Assembly (NCBI GenBank): GCA_964017185.1
Contig: OZ024870.1
Span: forward strand, 60,738,812-60,802,811
Length of the DNA stretch: 64,000 nt
Direction: 5' to 3'
DNA from: Rugalucina vietnamica
Taxonomy: Eukaryota > Mollusca > Bivalvia > Lucinida > Lucinidae
Shown in pieces: positions 11,101-22,009 of this stretch. The notes under the pieces are model-generated. The model saw only the letters and a list, made by a program, of their open reading frames with translations. It was not told the origin of the DNA and did not search any database. The number at the start of each line of letters is the position of its first letter. The first letter of the stretch is position 1. Made by a program: the position numbers and the translations under genes.

Positions 11101-12285
11101 ACCACCTGGCACACCCGCAAGCAGAACTTGGCTTGTCTCACGTGTGGCCAGAGCGGGGTTCTAACCCCACACCAGACACAGCGGTGAAATGATCGAGTGA
11201 TTAAGAAACAGCGCTCTTAACCGCTCGGCCACGGGGGCCGCCGAACAAATGATTCGAACCAGTGGATAACAGGGTGTGGGTGGTGGCAAGAATTTCTGGC
11301 TCAAATCCCTGTCAGCTAGTTGTTTCAGTAAATATCCGTAATAGTAAGAGCTAATAAGAGGAAATTTGACATTTGAGACTAAAATAAATAGATATATAAC
11401 TTATTATCACAGTGAGGTGCCGATAAAATTGATCAATATTATACCACATTTTATAATATTCTTTTAGAGTACCACCCTTTATCTTAATAGCGTCGTGGCT
11501 AAACCACAAGATTAATTTTGTTTGATTAATTTTACTAAATACATACACGCGGTAAACAATTGCGGTCAGGTACCTTAGAACTTCGTCAGCTATACTTTAG
11601 AGCCAAATTCTTTTGCCAGTTACTGACAATTTGTCAAGGCAATATCAAGTTTTTTTTTCCGATGGCTCGAATGAGTTTTGAATAATTTGACTGAGATTTC
11701 CTTCTCAATGCCTCCGCCCAAATTGAAATATCTCGTTAAGAAATTATCTACATGATCTAGCGTTTGTCGACGTAAATTTGACCACAGAGACTGACTGGTT
11801 TTTTGTCTAAACTAGTCGATCCCCTCTGATACAGTTAAGATTCTCCTTTGTTCTGTTTTCCATCGACAGGTTATGATGCTTATGACGGAGCCCCGTTTGT
11901 GGAGATTGTCTCCGAGGGTCGAGTCTCGTTCCTGGACCTCACCCTACCCCTCTACGGTCTTCCGCTGTACGACTGGATCATAAGCCTCGAAGTCGCAGAA
12001 CATATCCCAAAACAGTTCGAATCTATTTATATCGACAACCTCGTGCGTCATGCACGAGAAGGACTCGTTATAAGCTGGGCCGCGCCAGGTCAGAGAGGGT
12101 ATTCCCATGTTAATAATAGACCATTGGATTATGTGAAAGCTGTGATGGAAGGACATGGTTTCAAATATGATACAGTCAGTTCGGATCTTTTGAGACACAG
12201 TGCGGTTGTAGAATGGTTTAAAACGAATATCAATGTGTTCAGGCGGACATCCATAGATGAAAATGTTCTAAAGACACAATCTTAG
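7377..12285 (+). CDS. Membrane-anchored SAM-dependent methyltransferase-like protein, 4 exons
   Basis: The spliced model joins 7377-7682, 9165-9315, 10097-10171 and 11870-12285. All donors are GT (gtaaga, gtaaat, gtaggt) and all acceptors are AG, and phases 0, 1 and 1 agree, giving 315 residues. Residues 13-32 form one hydrophobic segment after a short basic N terminus, predicting a type II (Golgi or ER lumenal) anchor. A helical, Gln-rich stem follows at about 80-102. Residues 160-164 (GDGPG, in SFGDGPGRY) are the glycine-rich SAM-binding motif I. Residues 216-224 (SLEVAEHIP) match the post-motif loop of class I methyltransferases. The GWC region in exon 2 and the order of motifs recall metazoan METTL24-like proteins; this is family resemblance from memory, and the substrate is unknown. 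An alternative start is Met7. Introns carry CT microsatellites, MITEs and a SINE. Confidence 0.8.
7806..8200. repeat. Tandemly duplicated ~210-bp unit, each with a CT microsatellite
   Basis: Two copies of 'cagggtggtagcatta…ttggcacatg(CT)n…gttaaacg-aattattta…cttagggcggtttcaat' lie head to tail in intron 1. The pure CT tracts are at about 7869-7942 and 8069-8122. Confidence 0.8.
8640..8816 (-). mobile_element. GATC-hairpin MITE, copy with internal duplication
   Basis: The core 'gtgtagcgaaaacaaaagcgctgatcag' is followed by the inverted half, of which 'gcgaagctgatctgcgtctttgtt' is present twice in tandem (about 8734-8783). It lies in intron 1. Confidence 0.6.
9165..9315 (+). CDS. Methyltransferase-like gene, exon 2 (residues 103-152)
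   Basis: The acceptor is tttgcag at 9164, and the donor gtaaat follows 9315, leaving one base (phase 1). It encodes the GWC-containing pre-motif-I segment. Confidence 0.75.
9358..9434 (-). mobile_element. GATC-hairpin MITE, terminal fragment
   Basis: Only the half 'cagttactgcacagctgatctgcgtctttgttttcgc' (9362-9398) and the terminus 'cttatgcggcggctca' remain. It lies in intron 2. Confidence 0.5.
10097..10171 (+). CDS. Methyltransferase-like gene, exon 3 with SAM motif I
   Basis: The acceptor is ctactgcag at 10096 and the donor is gtaggt after 10171. The 75 bases are read with one base carried from exon 2 and one passed to exon 4. Motif I (GDGPG) is encoded here. The other frames through this exon look unrelated, which supports the splice model. 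Confidence 0.75.
10227..10460 (+). mobile_element. GATC-hairpin MITE, near full length (~234 bp)
   Basis: The termini 'gagcctcgtcactagaaaaccg' and 'cggttttcttgcgtcgcggctt' are imperfect inverted repeats. The core is a second, nested inverted repeat (aacaaaggcg…cgcctttgtt). This copy is opposite in orientation to the one at 17855-18077. Confidence 0.7.
11006..11242 (-). mobile_element. tRNA-derived SINE with 12-bp target duplication
   Basis: Read on minus, the head resembles a class II tRNA: the A box (gtggccgagcggttaag) follows ggcggccccc, and a B-box-like ggggttagaacccc follows. It ends in an A-rich tail (T-run at 11003-11010 on +). The flanks are exact direct repeats GAACAAATGATT at 10994-11005 and 11243-11254, which proves retroposition. 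It sits in intron 3. Confidence 0.85.
11870..12285 (+). CDS. Methyltransferase-like gene, exon 4 (residues 179-315)
   Basis: The acceptor is catcgacag at 11869, after which the frame is open to the stop at 12283-12285. It encodes most of the methyltransferase fold, including SLEVAEHIP at residues 216-224. No clear polyadenylation signal was assigned downstream. Confidence 0.85.
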
Positions 12286-12618
12286 CACATACATGATACG
12301 AACGTGTAACAACGATATGGCTCATATCATTCGCGCGAAGATGACTTAGATCAGTCTGGAACCGCCACAGCCTGGTCAAAGATATCTCTGTGCGAACTAT
12401 TAAAGCTGTCGTCACCCAGAGAGCGAATACTGGTTAGGGCATAAGTCTGTTAAGATTGTGAGCTTATGTCTTCCTTAAAGCATTGGTACGCCAGTTTTCC
12501 AGCATGTTGTTCAATCCTAAAATGTATCTACAGCATATGGGTTTATGGCAAAATATTGAAATCGCCACATGTATAAATGCGATAGAACTGTCGATGGGCA
12601 TTACATAAATATAACATA

Positions 12619-13510
12619 TACTACTCAAAGTTTGATAAGCATCAAAACTTTATTTTTGATAACAGGACATATTGGTAGTCTAACACCAGAAATTTTGCTA
12701 TAGATATATAGCAGCACCATCACCGTGCAAACATTCCATCTTTTTTCGCGTTGCCTGCGAGCCCTTCTCGCAGACTTGCAGAAACGATGGAAACCCCCTG
12801 AAATTGAAGTTGTCACTGTTGGCTACCCTATCCAATTCTGTCATTCATCCCCTCTTACTGATTCATTCAGCTGCAAAACTGTTTTGATAATCGAAATGTC
12901 GATACTTTTGTGTCTAAAATGCACTTTTGAAATTTCAGAAATCTGTGATTTTGGTTATTTTTTTTTTTTTCGCTTAAAATGTTGTGCGCATGGTAAGCAT
13001 GAAACTGAAAACCGTTTTTGAATACGCACTCTGGTTAGCTCAATCCAGCGTTTTTAAAATTTGCCGCTGTCAGATGTTTTAATCACATAATGCAAACTTC
13101 CATTAAGAAAACGTTCAGTCCAAATGTTTTAAAACGCTTTAACATCTAAACAAATGCCCGCAGCTCAAATCGGTTTTCTGTTCCAGACTCGCAGCCTAAG
13201 GGCAACGTTTTAAACGAAAAAAAAATTTTTGGTTAAAAAAAACCGTGTTTTTGAAATTTTCCAAAAAGTGCATTTTAGACACAAAAGTATCAGAATTGGA
13301 TAGGGTATGCAAGTAGCAACTTCAATTTCAGGGTGTTTCCATCGTTTCTGCAGGTCTGCGAAAAGCGCTCGCAGGCAACGCGGAAAAAGATGGAATGTTT
13401 GCACAGTGGTGGTTCTGCTTCATATCTATAGCAAAAGTTTGGGTGTTAGATTACAAGTATGTCCTATGAACAAAGATAAAGTTTTGATGCTCATCAAACT
13501 TTGAGTAGTA
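12619..13510. mobile_element. Foldback-like element with ~300-bp inverted arms, TA target
   Basis: The left arm (12619 to about 12965) and right arm (about 13200 to 13510) are diverged inverted copies, and the same peptide-like frame appears on opposite strands in each. The termini TACTACTCAAAGTTTGAT are flanked by TA on both sides (12617-12618 and 13511-13512), as expected for the Tc1/mariner superfamily. The spacer has no transposase. Confidence 0.65.
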
Positions 13511-13516
13511 TAAATA

Positions 13517-14089
13517 TACTTAGCGTCAGTGAAAAGTTACCAGTAAATCAGGTTTAACTAACATTGGACAATATTTGATTCATTCTGAAAAGAAAACTGC
13601 CGGTGCTTCAATATTCATTTTTATGACATAGAATGCTATCCATCATTGCTATTCAAAACGTTGCTCACCACAGCCTAAAAGAGTAAAGGCAGTCCTGGAC
13701 AAATGTCAGAAGCTCCCATTGAAATGTATGGGGAATTGCAGAATTTGGGTACTACCTAAAAGTAAGGTCCTCAATTCCGGCAGTCGATGGAAAAAATTAA
13801 ACCACTTTGATGGCGTTTTAACTTGGAGTGTTAGATGCATGAGAAGACATGACGGCTTGTTAAAATAAGGCTTTCTAGTTCTCAAAAATTTCGAAAATCA
13901 CAAATTGCACGTGTTGCACGTGCACCATAGTTCCAGGGTTAGTGGAATTGTTGAATCTCTCTAAATCAATTTGCTGTTGACCAGAATCATGAAAAGAGCT
14001 CCTGCTCTACACTGATTTTTGTAAGAAATTTTGTATTTTTCAAATTATCGAAATTTTTAGTGGTGGTAACTTTTCATTGACGCTGAGTA
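13517..14089. mobile_element. 573-bp MITE with 26-bp inverted termini, TA target
   Basis: The left terminus TACTTAGCGTCAGTGAAAAG and its inverted partner (…CTTTTCATTGACGCTGAGTA) differ at two of about 26 positions. They are flanked by TA at 13515-13516 and 14090-14091. It starts 6 bp after the preceding element. No coding sequence was seen. Confidence 0.7.
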
Positions 14090-14479
14090 TAGAAATCCTG
14101 GTAGCGAATACCAGCATTTTATTGAAATATACTCATCTATAATGTCTGTTGTCTTACATCTGTACAAAATGTCACCATAGAATACATTAACTGTCATGTT
14201 TTTTACAGTTTGGTGTTTGACTATGGTTTAACCAGCTGTTTTGGAACAGACATTTTAATGCAGTTCAAAAACAGGCTATAGGGCCACTGAAGAGGCTTAA
14301 GTAGCCGAAACCGCGATATGGCCCATCCTCTTTCTCATTAATACGTTCGCTGCTCTTAAAGGATCTCAGTTTTATTTTTATTTGCTTTCCCTATAATTTG
14401 CGTTACAAAAACGAATTGGCTACGTTGGTGCTTTCCCGTAGAGCTCTCAACCGGCTCATCTCTAAGTAACCACTTAGAC

Positions 14480-14760
14480 ATGTTAGAAGAACTTGGTCTG
14501 CCACGGAGATGTGATTACCTATTACGAAAACTTGTCCATGCAATAAACAGAGATTTTTTAGCTTTAAAAATTGAAAAAAAATCAGCTGAAATGTTTTGAT
14601 ATTTTTGCTCAAAACATAGATTGTGGGTACACGTTAGAACCGCATCGCCGAGGCGGTTCTAACGACTACCCACAATCTATGTTTTGGAGCAAAAATAAGA
14701 AAAATAGGTATACCATTGCATACCCCAGTTTTGCTGTATAAAAGTGGGGTATACATTTCA
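14480..14760 (+). repeat. Long-hairpin repeat family, copy 1
   Basis: An inverted repeat with arms of about 42 bp (14602-14697) includes attgtgggta…tacccacaat around a short loop near gcatcgccgaggc. A second stem follows (ataccccagt…tggggtat, 14722-14752). The upstream flank (attacgaaaacttgtccatg) is conserved in the copies at 31620-31880 and 55155-55430. Confidence 0.7.
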
Positions 14761-14959
14761 TGTTTTTCTGATGCAGTTTCCGTAAGTTAGGCGTTAGCCG
14801 TTACCTGGCTAAGTATTCCTTCATCCAGCTAGTGTTGTAAGGTAGAGGTCATACAAAGCGGTGTCCTGTCATGAGCATATGTAGCTTTTTAATGGGACAG
14901 AAAATAAGTACCAAAACCTACAACCACAAGCTTGAACACAGATACTCTTGAATATCATC

Positions 14960-15300
14960 GACTTATAATCATGGTGTCCCACCCATTGGTGCCTAGGAGA
15001 AATAAACTGTGCTGCTTGTGTCTTCAGGCAAAGCTTCTAAACTACTGACCGACCATCTGATTACTGGTTAACCGCTCAAGTCTGAGCCTGCCCAGGAAAA
15101 GTGGTTTAGTCAAACCATCTATACATTGTATATAAGCCTTCAATTGGTTTGCTTGGGTGGCTATATTTATGAAGCGCATTTTGAGTGTCATGACATCCTA
15201 ATGTTGGGTAAAAGTCCCATAAATGGAGGCAATGTCCCGACATGACCATTGCTGTTGACTGGGACGTATTTTTAGCATCAATTCAAACAAACTATATCTA
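14960..15300 (+). repeat. Dispersed direct repeat, copy A
   Basis: It shares 'ctgattactggttaaccgc', 'catgacatcct', 'tgggtaaaagtcc' and 'gactgggacgta' in the same order with 16855-17170. Class and function are unknown. Confidence 0.55.
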
Positions 15301-16854
15301 AAGACAGTAATCGAACACAGTTCTACATTTCTAAAACTTGTTTTTAATATGCGTATGAATAAAATGGCTTCCAATTAATTGCAACAACAGTAACAAGAAA
15401 AGATATGACACAAGTGTCATATCAATAGCCTCAATTTTATATCGCAGTCAATAACGTATAAGACAAACCGCGCACCGAGCGTGTGGAAAAATATGCTGCA
15501 AATTCAACCAATGTATTTCCATAGACATAGAGATACCTTGATTCAACAAACATCAGAAGCACGTACGTCGGAGACACGTAACAAATGCGTTTAATACATA
15601 CGTGGTTTGTCAGAAAAGTTCGTGTACACCATTTATATTTTCAACAGAAAAATGAATATATCTGCTTTTGCAAAAGTATTTTATAAGCAAATATACAAGA
15701 AATTTTATTAAAATCTGACAAAAACACGTCATCTACAGCCTTTTCCCTGTACTTCCGAACCGAGTGCGGGGCAAAGGTCAACGTCTCTATATGACGTTAC
15801 TTGACATTTTAAGCCGCCAGCGCGTTATACATTTGTTTCAGGGTGTTTTTTTTTTTAAGAAAAGATCCTTGTCTATCAACATTTTTATGTCTGTGTATCC
15901 AGCTGTCAAATGCAGATACGCCGTACCAATTCTCGCAAAATTGTTCGTCCACCTGTTGAACATGTGTAACAATTTCTTGCGGCGAGCATGCCAGACAGGT
16001 GATCTTCCGTTTATCACCATAGGTGGACTTCTGAGCAGCTGAAAATCGTCTGTGCCACAACTACTGTGAACTAAATAGTAACTGACAGACCGATGACGTT
16101 TCTGTTGTTTGTAACATTTTCATCGTATCTGTGGGTGATTTCCTTAAGGAAACATACAATCGGCGTCGGCTGTTCTCCGACGTCAAATTACGCCATTATT
16201 TCAAACAGATTTTTCGGTCTGCTTCTGATTTTTTTTTTCACATAAATCAAACAACACTGCCGCCAAGTCGGAATCTTTCTGAAACTGAAGTCAGTGTTAT
16301 ATGGTTTTAGGACGAACTATTTTGATGTTATAACATATTTAAGTGCCGTTTGACAGGGAAAAAACACAATATGAAAATCGTCACATTTTGTTGACGTTTT
16401 GGCACCTGTCCCGTGTGGCCCTACGTACGCTTAAGTAGAAAATATGTCATATTTAACGTGTTGATACTTCAAATTGAAACAAATTCCTCAAATATGCTCA
16501 TAAGATATTGCTGCTTATAATTATACAAAAACAAAATAACTTAAACAACAGCACTTTACTAGGTGTCCACAAACCTCGTGCATGTGCGTTCTGTACGCTT
16601 GGTGTACGTTAAAGTATTTTAAGCATGCAGCATGCTTAAAGCTCGACGTGTCTCGGGTATGTGTCTTATACGAATAAGTTCAACACGCATTACATTAAAC
16701 GTTTGATACGCGCCTATACTGTATTGTGTGCTTAACATAACTGTACAAAAGTACATGCAATCCAAAATTTTCAGCATGCTGAGATTATTATACGACCTGT
16801 ACACACCTTAGACACACGCTAATCATTTGTGACTGCTAATTTCACCATAGAGAC
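15301..16854. other. Intergenic DNA, no gene recognised
   Basis: Overlapping short frames on both strands (15764-16060) have no recognisable domain. A perfect small palindrome (11-bp arms, tttaagcatgc) lies at about 16618-16640. CpG words like those of 1-790 occur weakly at 15560-15610 and 16400-16820. Confidence 0.4.
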
Positions 16855-17170
16855 TATGGGCCCCCCTCCCATTGGGGTCTAAAGAAATAGATATAGGCTA
16901 CTTGTGCCTCCAGGTAAAGCTAAATACATTGCTGACTGACCGTCTGATTACTGGTTAACCGCGCTTGTCTGAGCCTGCCGAGGAAACAATCCATACGTAT
17001 AAGCCTTTTGGGTCTTAGTTGGATTGGGTCTTAGTTGGATAGTTATATTTCAAGCACTTGTTGGATGTGATGACATCCTCATTTTGGGTAAAAGTCCTGT
17101 AAAATGGAGGCAACATTCCAACATGACGTTAGCTGTAGACTGGGACGTAAAGCATCAATTCAAACAAACA
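16855..17170 (+). repeat. Dispersed direct repeat, copy B
   Basis: This is the homologue of 14960-15300 with a local duplication of 'gggtcttagttggat' (17010-17040). Confidence 0.55.
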
Positions 17171-17854
17171 AATCACGCCAAGAGGTTGCAAAAGTGGTCG
17201 GAGATTTCTCCATACTTCCATGTTGTGGTTTTACTAGATTCTAGTAATTGATTAGCCGCAAGTCCTATACTATAGGTAATTAAAGTTTAAGAAGCAAATT
17301 TTCTTATTCAGCGTGTTGAGATTTTTTTCATACGCCTGGATCGCGTTTGTCTTGTACGTTAATGTGCGACTGACTTTTCAAGATTGACGTGTATGTATGG
17401 GTATGGGATAGAGGATATTTTACTTTTTTGAATTGAATACCAAATATATTTAATCGAGTGTGTTGATTTTATACATTTTCCCATTGAAGAGGCAGGCGGT
17501 GAAAATGCAAAACAAAAAAAAAATATTGAAAGCACAAATATTTTTGGTACACTCCTCCTTACGTTCTAAATAAAAAAATTAAGAACATGAACACCAATAC
17601 TTTATGTTATTTCTTAAATAACTGAGTTTAAGGCGTTAGAATTTCTGACGTGAAACACTTTTTAATGACGTCAAGTGAATGGAAACGTCAGAAGTTATCA
17701 GAAATTTACAGTTAAAATATCGGCTGATATCAATCACTTGTGAAAATCATCAGATATCTCAACATACACTTTACATAATTTACACCTATGTAATACATTT
17801 ATCTTTTTTGCCATTGAAGATACGGTTAAACATCATTTCAAAATTCAATATTAA
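17171..17854. other. AT-rich intergenic DNA, nothing recognised
   Basis: No gene or bounded repeat was found. A short 'cgttaatgtgcgactga' motif near 17357 matches the end motif of the CpG-word tracts. Confidence 0.4.
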
Positions 17855-18077
17855 TGAGCCGCGACGCGAGAAAACCGGTCTTAGGGGTTTCCAACCAGGT
17901 CTGACACAAACCGACATGTACAGTCCCAGAAGCAGCATAGAAGCTTGAAATTTCGGATAAAATAAGAAGAGAAAGTGTACTATCCGTGTAGCGAAAACAA
18001 AGGCGCTGATCAGCTTCGCAGTTACTGCGAAGCTGTTTCGCATAGGCAAAAATCCGGTTTTCTCATGACGCGGCTGA
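17855..18077 (-). mobile_element. GATC-hairpin MITE, near full length
   Basis: The termini gagccgcgacgcgagaaaac and gttttctcatgacgcggct are inverted repeats. Inside is the nested inverted core (gaaaacaaaggcgctgatcag, then ttactgcgaagctg), lacking part of the second half. This copy gives the clearest view of the family's ends. Confidence 0.75.
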
Positions 18078-18207
18078 TTTGATAATGCAACATTCATCTA
18101 TCGCCAGTACTGAACAACTTTTTTCAGCGTACTGCTAAATAGACTCCATAAAAAAGGAAGAATAAAAACGAATGAAGAAAGAAAGAAAAGAAACTTATTA
18201 TGATAAC

Positions 18208-18209
<2 letters not shown>

Positions 18210-18248
<39 letters not shown>

Positions 18249-18300
18249 AATAGCGGATACGCGGCGAGATTCGAACCTGTAAGAGTCTGAATAGACATTT
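18210..18300 (-). repeat. Poly-A tract with adjacent B-box-like sequence
   Basis: A pure A run (18210-18246) adjoins a sequence that on minus reads 'aggttcgaatctcgccg', a good Pol III B box. It may be a small SINE fragment. Confidence 0.35.
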
Positions 18301-18615
18301 ACGAATTAAGACGGTGACGGATACGGCGATCGAATTTCGATTGAAATCAAGCTAAAACTCAGGGTCGTCTCAAAACCAAACTAACTAAATAGTGATGAAA
18401 TGACATTTTATGTGTACATATGCATGTATCAATTAAATTTACATCATTAAAGAAATCTTCATGTTATCAAACATCAAACCATCCTATTTCTTCCTACGTA
18501 CAGAACGGCACAAATGCGGGAAAGCTGAATTGGCTGTTCAACTTAAGACACTGTCTTCGTTGCTGTGCATTCCTTTGACGGATCTGGGCAGCCGAGAATT
18601 TGGTGTTACAACTGA

Positions 18616-20467
18616 GCCCGGTCAAGTAAGCAGAAATTTTGCTGCAGCAAAAAAAAAAAAAATAAATAAATAAATAAAATAAAATAAAAAAATAAATAAA
18701 TAAAAATAACAAATAAACAATAAAAAAGGTCAAGTTAGCAGAAAATTTGCTGCAGCGAAGAACGGTCAAGTTCGCAGAAACAATCCTGCAGCGAAACACG
18801 GTCAAATTAGCAGAAAAGTGGCTGCAGCGAAAATCAGTTAAGTTAGCAGAAAATTTATGCAGAAATGAAAAAACAGTTTGGTTAGCAGAAAAGTTGTTCT
18901 GCACAACGAAAAACGGTCGTTAGCAGAAAAACGAATCAAGTTGGCAGAAAATTTGCTGCAGCGAAAAACGGTCAATTTAGTAGAAGATTTGCTGGAGCGA
19001 AAAACCGCCCATTTTAGCAGAAAATTTGCTGCGGCGAAAAGCGGTCCAATTAGCATAAAATGTGCTGGTTCAAAATTTTTGTCGCCGATTGTTTCTGTTT
19101 CAGTCTGGCTGTGAGGGCTATAACATTTCTCAGTATCCAACCTATGGTCTGAGTCATTTGTTCACATAGTTAGCAGAAAATTTGCTGCAGCAAAAATGGT
19201 CAAGTTAGCAAATATTTGCTGAAGCGAAAAACGGTCAAGTTAGCAGAAAATTTGCTGCATCGAAAATCGGCCGACAAGTTAGCAGGAAATTTGCTGCAGC
19301 GAAATTGTTTGTCACCAATACCTTTTGTTTTAGTCTGGTTGTGAGGGCTATAGAAGATGATTATCGAAAAGAGAACTTTTCTATCCCACCTATCCCCTGA
19401 GTTATGGACCCAAATTCCATGCCAGCAGAAAAAATGTTTTGACGATAATTTTCGTTTCAATCTTGCTATGTGAGCACTATAGAAAACGATGATGAATGCT
19501 GCAAACAAAACTTTTCTATCCTACACATGAACCGAGTTATATACCTAAATTCCCTACCAGCAGAAAAAAATCTTTTGTCGACAATTCTCTTCGTTTAAGT
19601 CTGGATGTGAGCGCTATAGTAAACGATGTTGGAGGCTGAAAACATTTTTTATCCCACCTATGACTAGAGTTATGGACCAAAATTCCTTGCCAGCAAGAAA
19701 AAATATGTCAACGATTTTAACAGTTTCGTTTTAATCTTGCTATGTGAGCACTATAGAAAACGATGATGAATGCCGCAAACCAAACTTTTCTATCCTACTA
19801 AAGACCCGAATTATGGACCTAAATTCTCTGTCAGCAGAAAAAAAATCTTTTGTCGACGATTTTTGTTAGCTTTAGTCTGGCCGTGAGCGCTATAGAAAAA
19901 TATAACGAATGCCGGAAACCGTGAGAACTTATCTATCCGACCTATGACCCAAGTTATGGACCCAAATTCCCTGCCAGCAGGAAAAATGAGTTCTGTTTTC
20001 GACATTTATCTTCGTTTTCTATATGCGCTCACTGCCGGACTAAAAGGAAAAAAATGTCGACATTTGTTTTTTTCATTTTTTGCTGGCGGGGAATTTTGGT
20101 CCATGACTTGGGTCAAAGGTGGGACAGAAAAGCTCTGTCTTCAGTTTTGTCGTCGTTTTCTATAGTGTTCATAGCAAGACTGAAACGCAAAATTTGCCGA
20201 CACATTTTTTATATTCATTATCGACTTATTTGTTTCCACTTTTACTCTTGACAGGAAAGTTGGTCCATAACTCGGGTCATAGGTTTGTAAGAAAAGTTCT
20301 GTTTTCGATATTCATCATCTATTATCTATAGCGCTCGCAAACAGCTTAAAACCAAAAAATCGTCGTAAAAAACAATTCTCTGCAGCAACTTTGATGTGAA
20401 TTTGCACAAATTTGCTGCTAACTTGACCGTTTTTCGCTGCAGCAAATTTGCTGCTTACTTGACCGAG
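18616..20467. mobile_element. 1.85-kb inverted-repeat element filled with tandem repeats
   Basis: The outer ends match in inverted orientation (cggtcaagtaagcagaaatt at 18619 and aatttgctgcttacttgaccg ending at 20465). The left third is an array of about 36-bp units 'gtcaagttagcagaaaatttgctgcagcgaaaaacg' (18730-19300). The rest is units of about 135-150 bp containing 'gttatggacccaaattcc' and 'gtgagcgctatagaaaacgatg' (19320-20340), partly inverted toward the right end. Frames rich in FSANLTVFRC are translations of the array. No transposase was found. Confidence 0.65.
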
Positions 20468-21447
20468 CGGAGACAGAACTACTCTATAAAAGATCAACAA
20501 AGAAAAAAACAAGACATTGCCAATTTCGGTAGATGGGAGATTTACTCAACTATAAGGTTTACTTCTTAATTGTTTATCAAGTTTATTGTTTATTGCGTGG
20601 CCTATATAAATCGATTTTTCCGTAGATAGTTTTGAGACGATCTGGTACTTTAGCCGAAATCCGAGCTCTTTCACCGTCACTGTCTTAGTCCGTAAATCTC
20701 TAATAGAAGACCGATGCTTAACACACTGAGCTAATGGGGCCGACAGACTTTTAACGGCATTACTCATGTTATTATAAATATTTATGGTCTATAAATAATA
20801 ATCTAAAAATAGTTGCCATTATCGGCTGGTTTCCCGTTATCAGGTTTATGTTATATGTAAATATATTCGGAATAGGAACCAGTGCCATGCTTAATTGATA
20901 CCGAATCATTTTCCCGCCCTTGATTACTAGAAGAGAAAAGAGAATCAGGCTATCTCGGCTTCATTCGTACCTTCAAGGTTATCATAAAAAACTATTGAAG
21001 TGACCACGGCAGTGTAGCGCTAAATACAAACCGCGATGAACTATTATTATTATGAAGAACAGACAGGCACTACAGGCATGATCAATGATAGAAATCATGT
21101 CTTAAGCATGTCGTTTATAGATTAGAAACCGAAATAACAATTTGTATCGAAATAATTGGGGACGAATATGCCTAAGGCTTGCAAAGACCGCAGACTGATG
21201 ACCGCCGACCGAATCACTACCCATGGCCTCTAAGCATTCTTTTTAATTTGAAACGTTAGTAACTTTCAAACTTTTAAGTGTCCCAGTTGACAAAACAATC
21301 GATTTACTTTTTGTATGTCTACAGCTTTACATCCTAAAATAATCATATTGACGAATAAACAATCTTTTAAAACCGGACTTCTTTTTTTCTCGGATGGATA
21401 TATCTATATGGTCCTTTTACATTACAGTGATAGCTATAGAATAATAC
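20468..21447. other. Intergenic DNA, weak tRNA-like patch
   Basis: On minus, 20690-20745 contains 'attagctcagtgtgttaag', an A-box-like stretch, without a convincing full tRNA. Nothing else was recognised. Confidence 0.35.
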
Positions 21448-22009
21448 CACCGTGTCCATTCGAAACGCATGAAAAGAGGTCGTAACGCATGATCGGCGGC
21501 ATTTTCACGTATGATTGCGGTAGTTTCCTTCGGATTCGCCGCCATTTTTGGAGGAAACTTTAGCGGTAAGTTTTTACAAACTTTTATTTGAATTATTTAA
21601 ATAGACCTTTCCAACGAACGATCTAGCCTATCCGGATCTACATACATGCCTCTAATTGACGAGTGTTCTACTGATGCATAGGCTTCGATAGGACTCGCAA
21701 ACATTCGAGGAGATTATTGTTTTGCAAGTTCGGCCTTACACGAAAATAACATTCGCCCAAAAACGTTTCGTACTTTTCTCATTTTCTTCAAAGTTTTGAC
21801 TAACTGTTGGATGATTTTGCTTTTTGACATCACATTTTAACTTAAGAAGCCAATTTCTCATGATTTTTTCCCCGAACAACCACGGGTTAAAACAAAATAC
21901 GTCAAAATTAAAGTAACGCACGATAATACGGCAACCTGGTCTTTCGAACTTTGCAAGTATTTACAATGAATAACATTAAGGGGTAAAAGCAAGCCAAACG
22001 CTCATTTGT
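21448..22009 (+). repeat. Left terminal inverted repeat of the 9.5-kb element
   Basis: It contains a CpG-rich patch around gccgccatttttgg (YY1-like on minus) and a good splice donor (agcggtaagttt, 21563-21574). A frame of about 60 codons on minus is shared with the right arm but matches no family I recognise. Confidence 0.85.

Noticed and set aside
12625..13504. Similar peptides on both strands (start MQTFHLF)
   Set aside because: They are the two inverted arms of the foldback element read in opposite directions.
18494..19508. Repetitive FSANLTVFRC-type protein on minus
   Set aside because: It tracks the 36-bp tandem repeat exactly and frame changes follow unit indels, so it is not a gene.
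20690..20750. tRNA gene with A box on minus
   Set aside because: No paired acceptor stem or T arm could be drawn.
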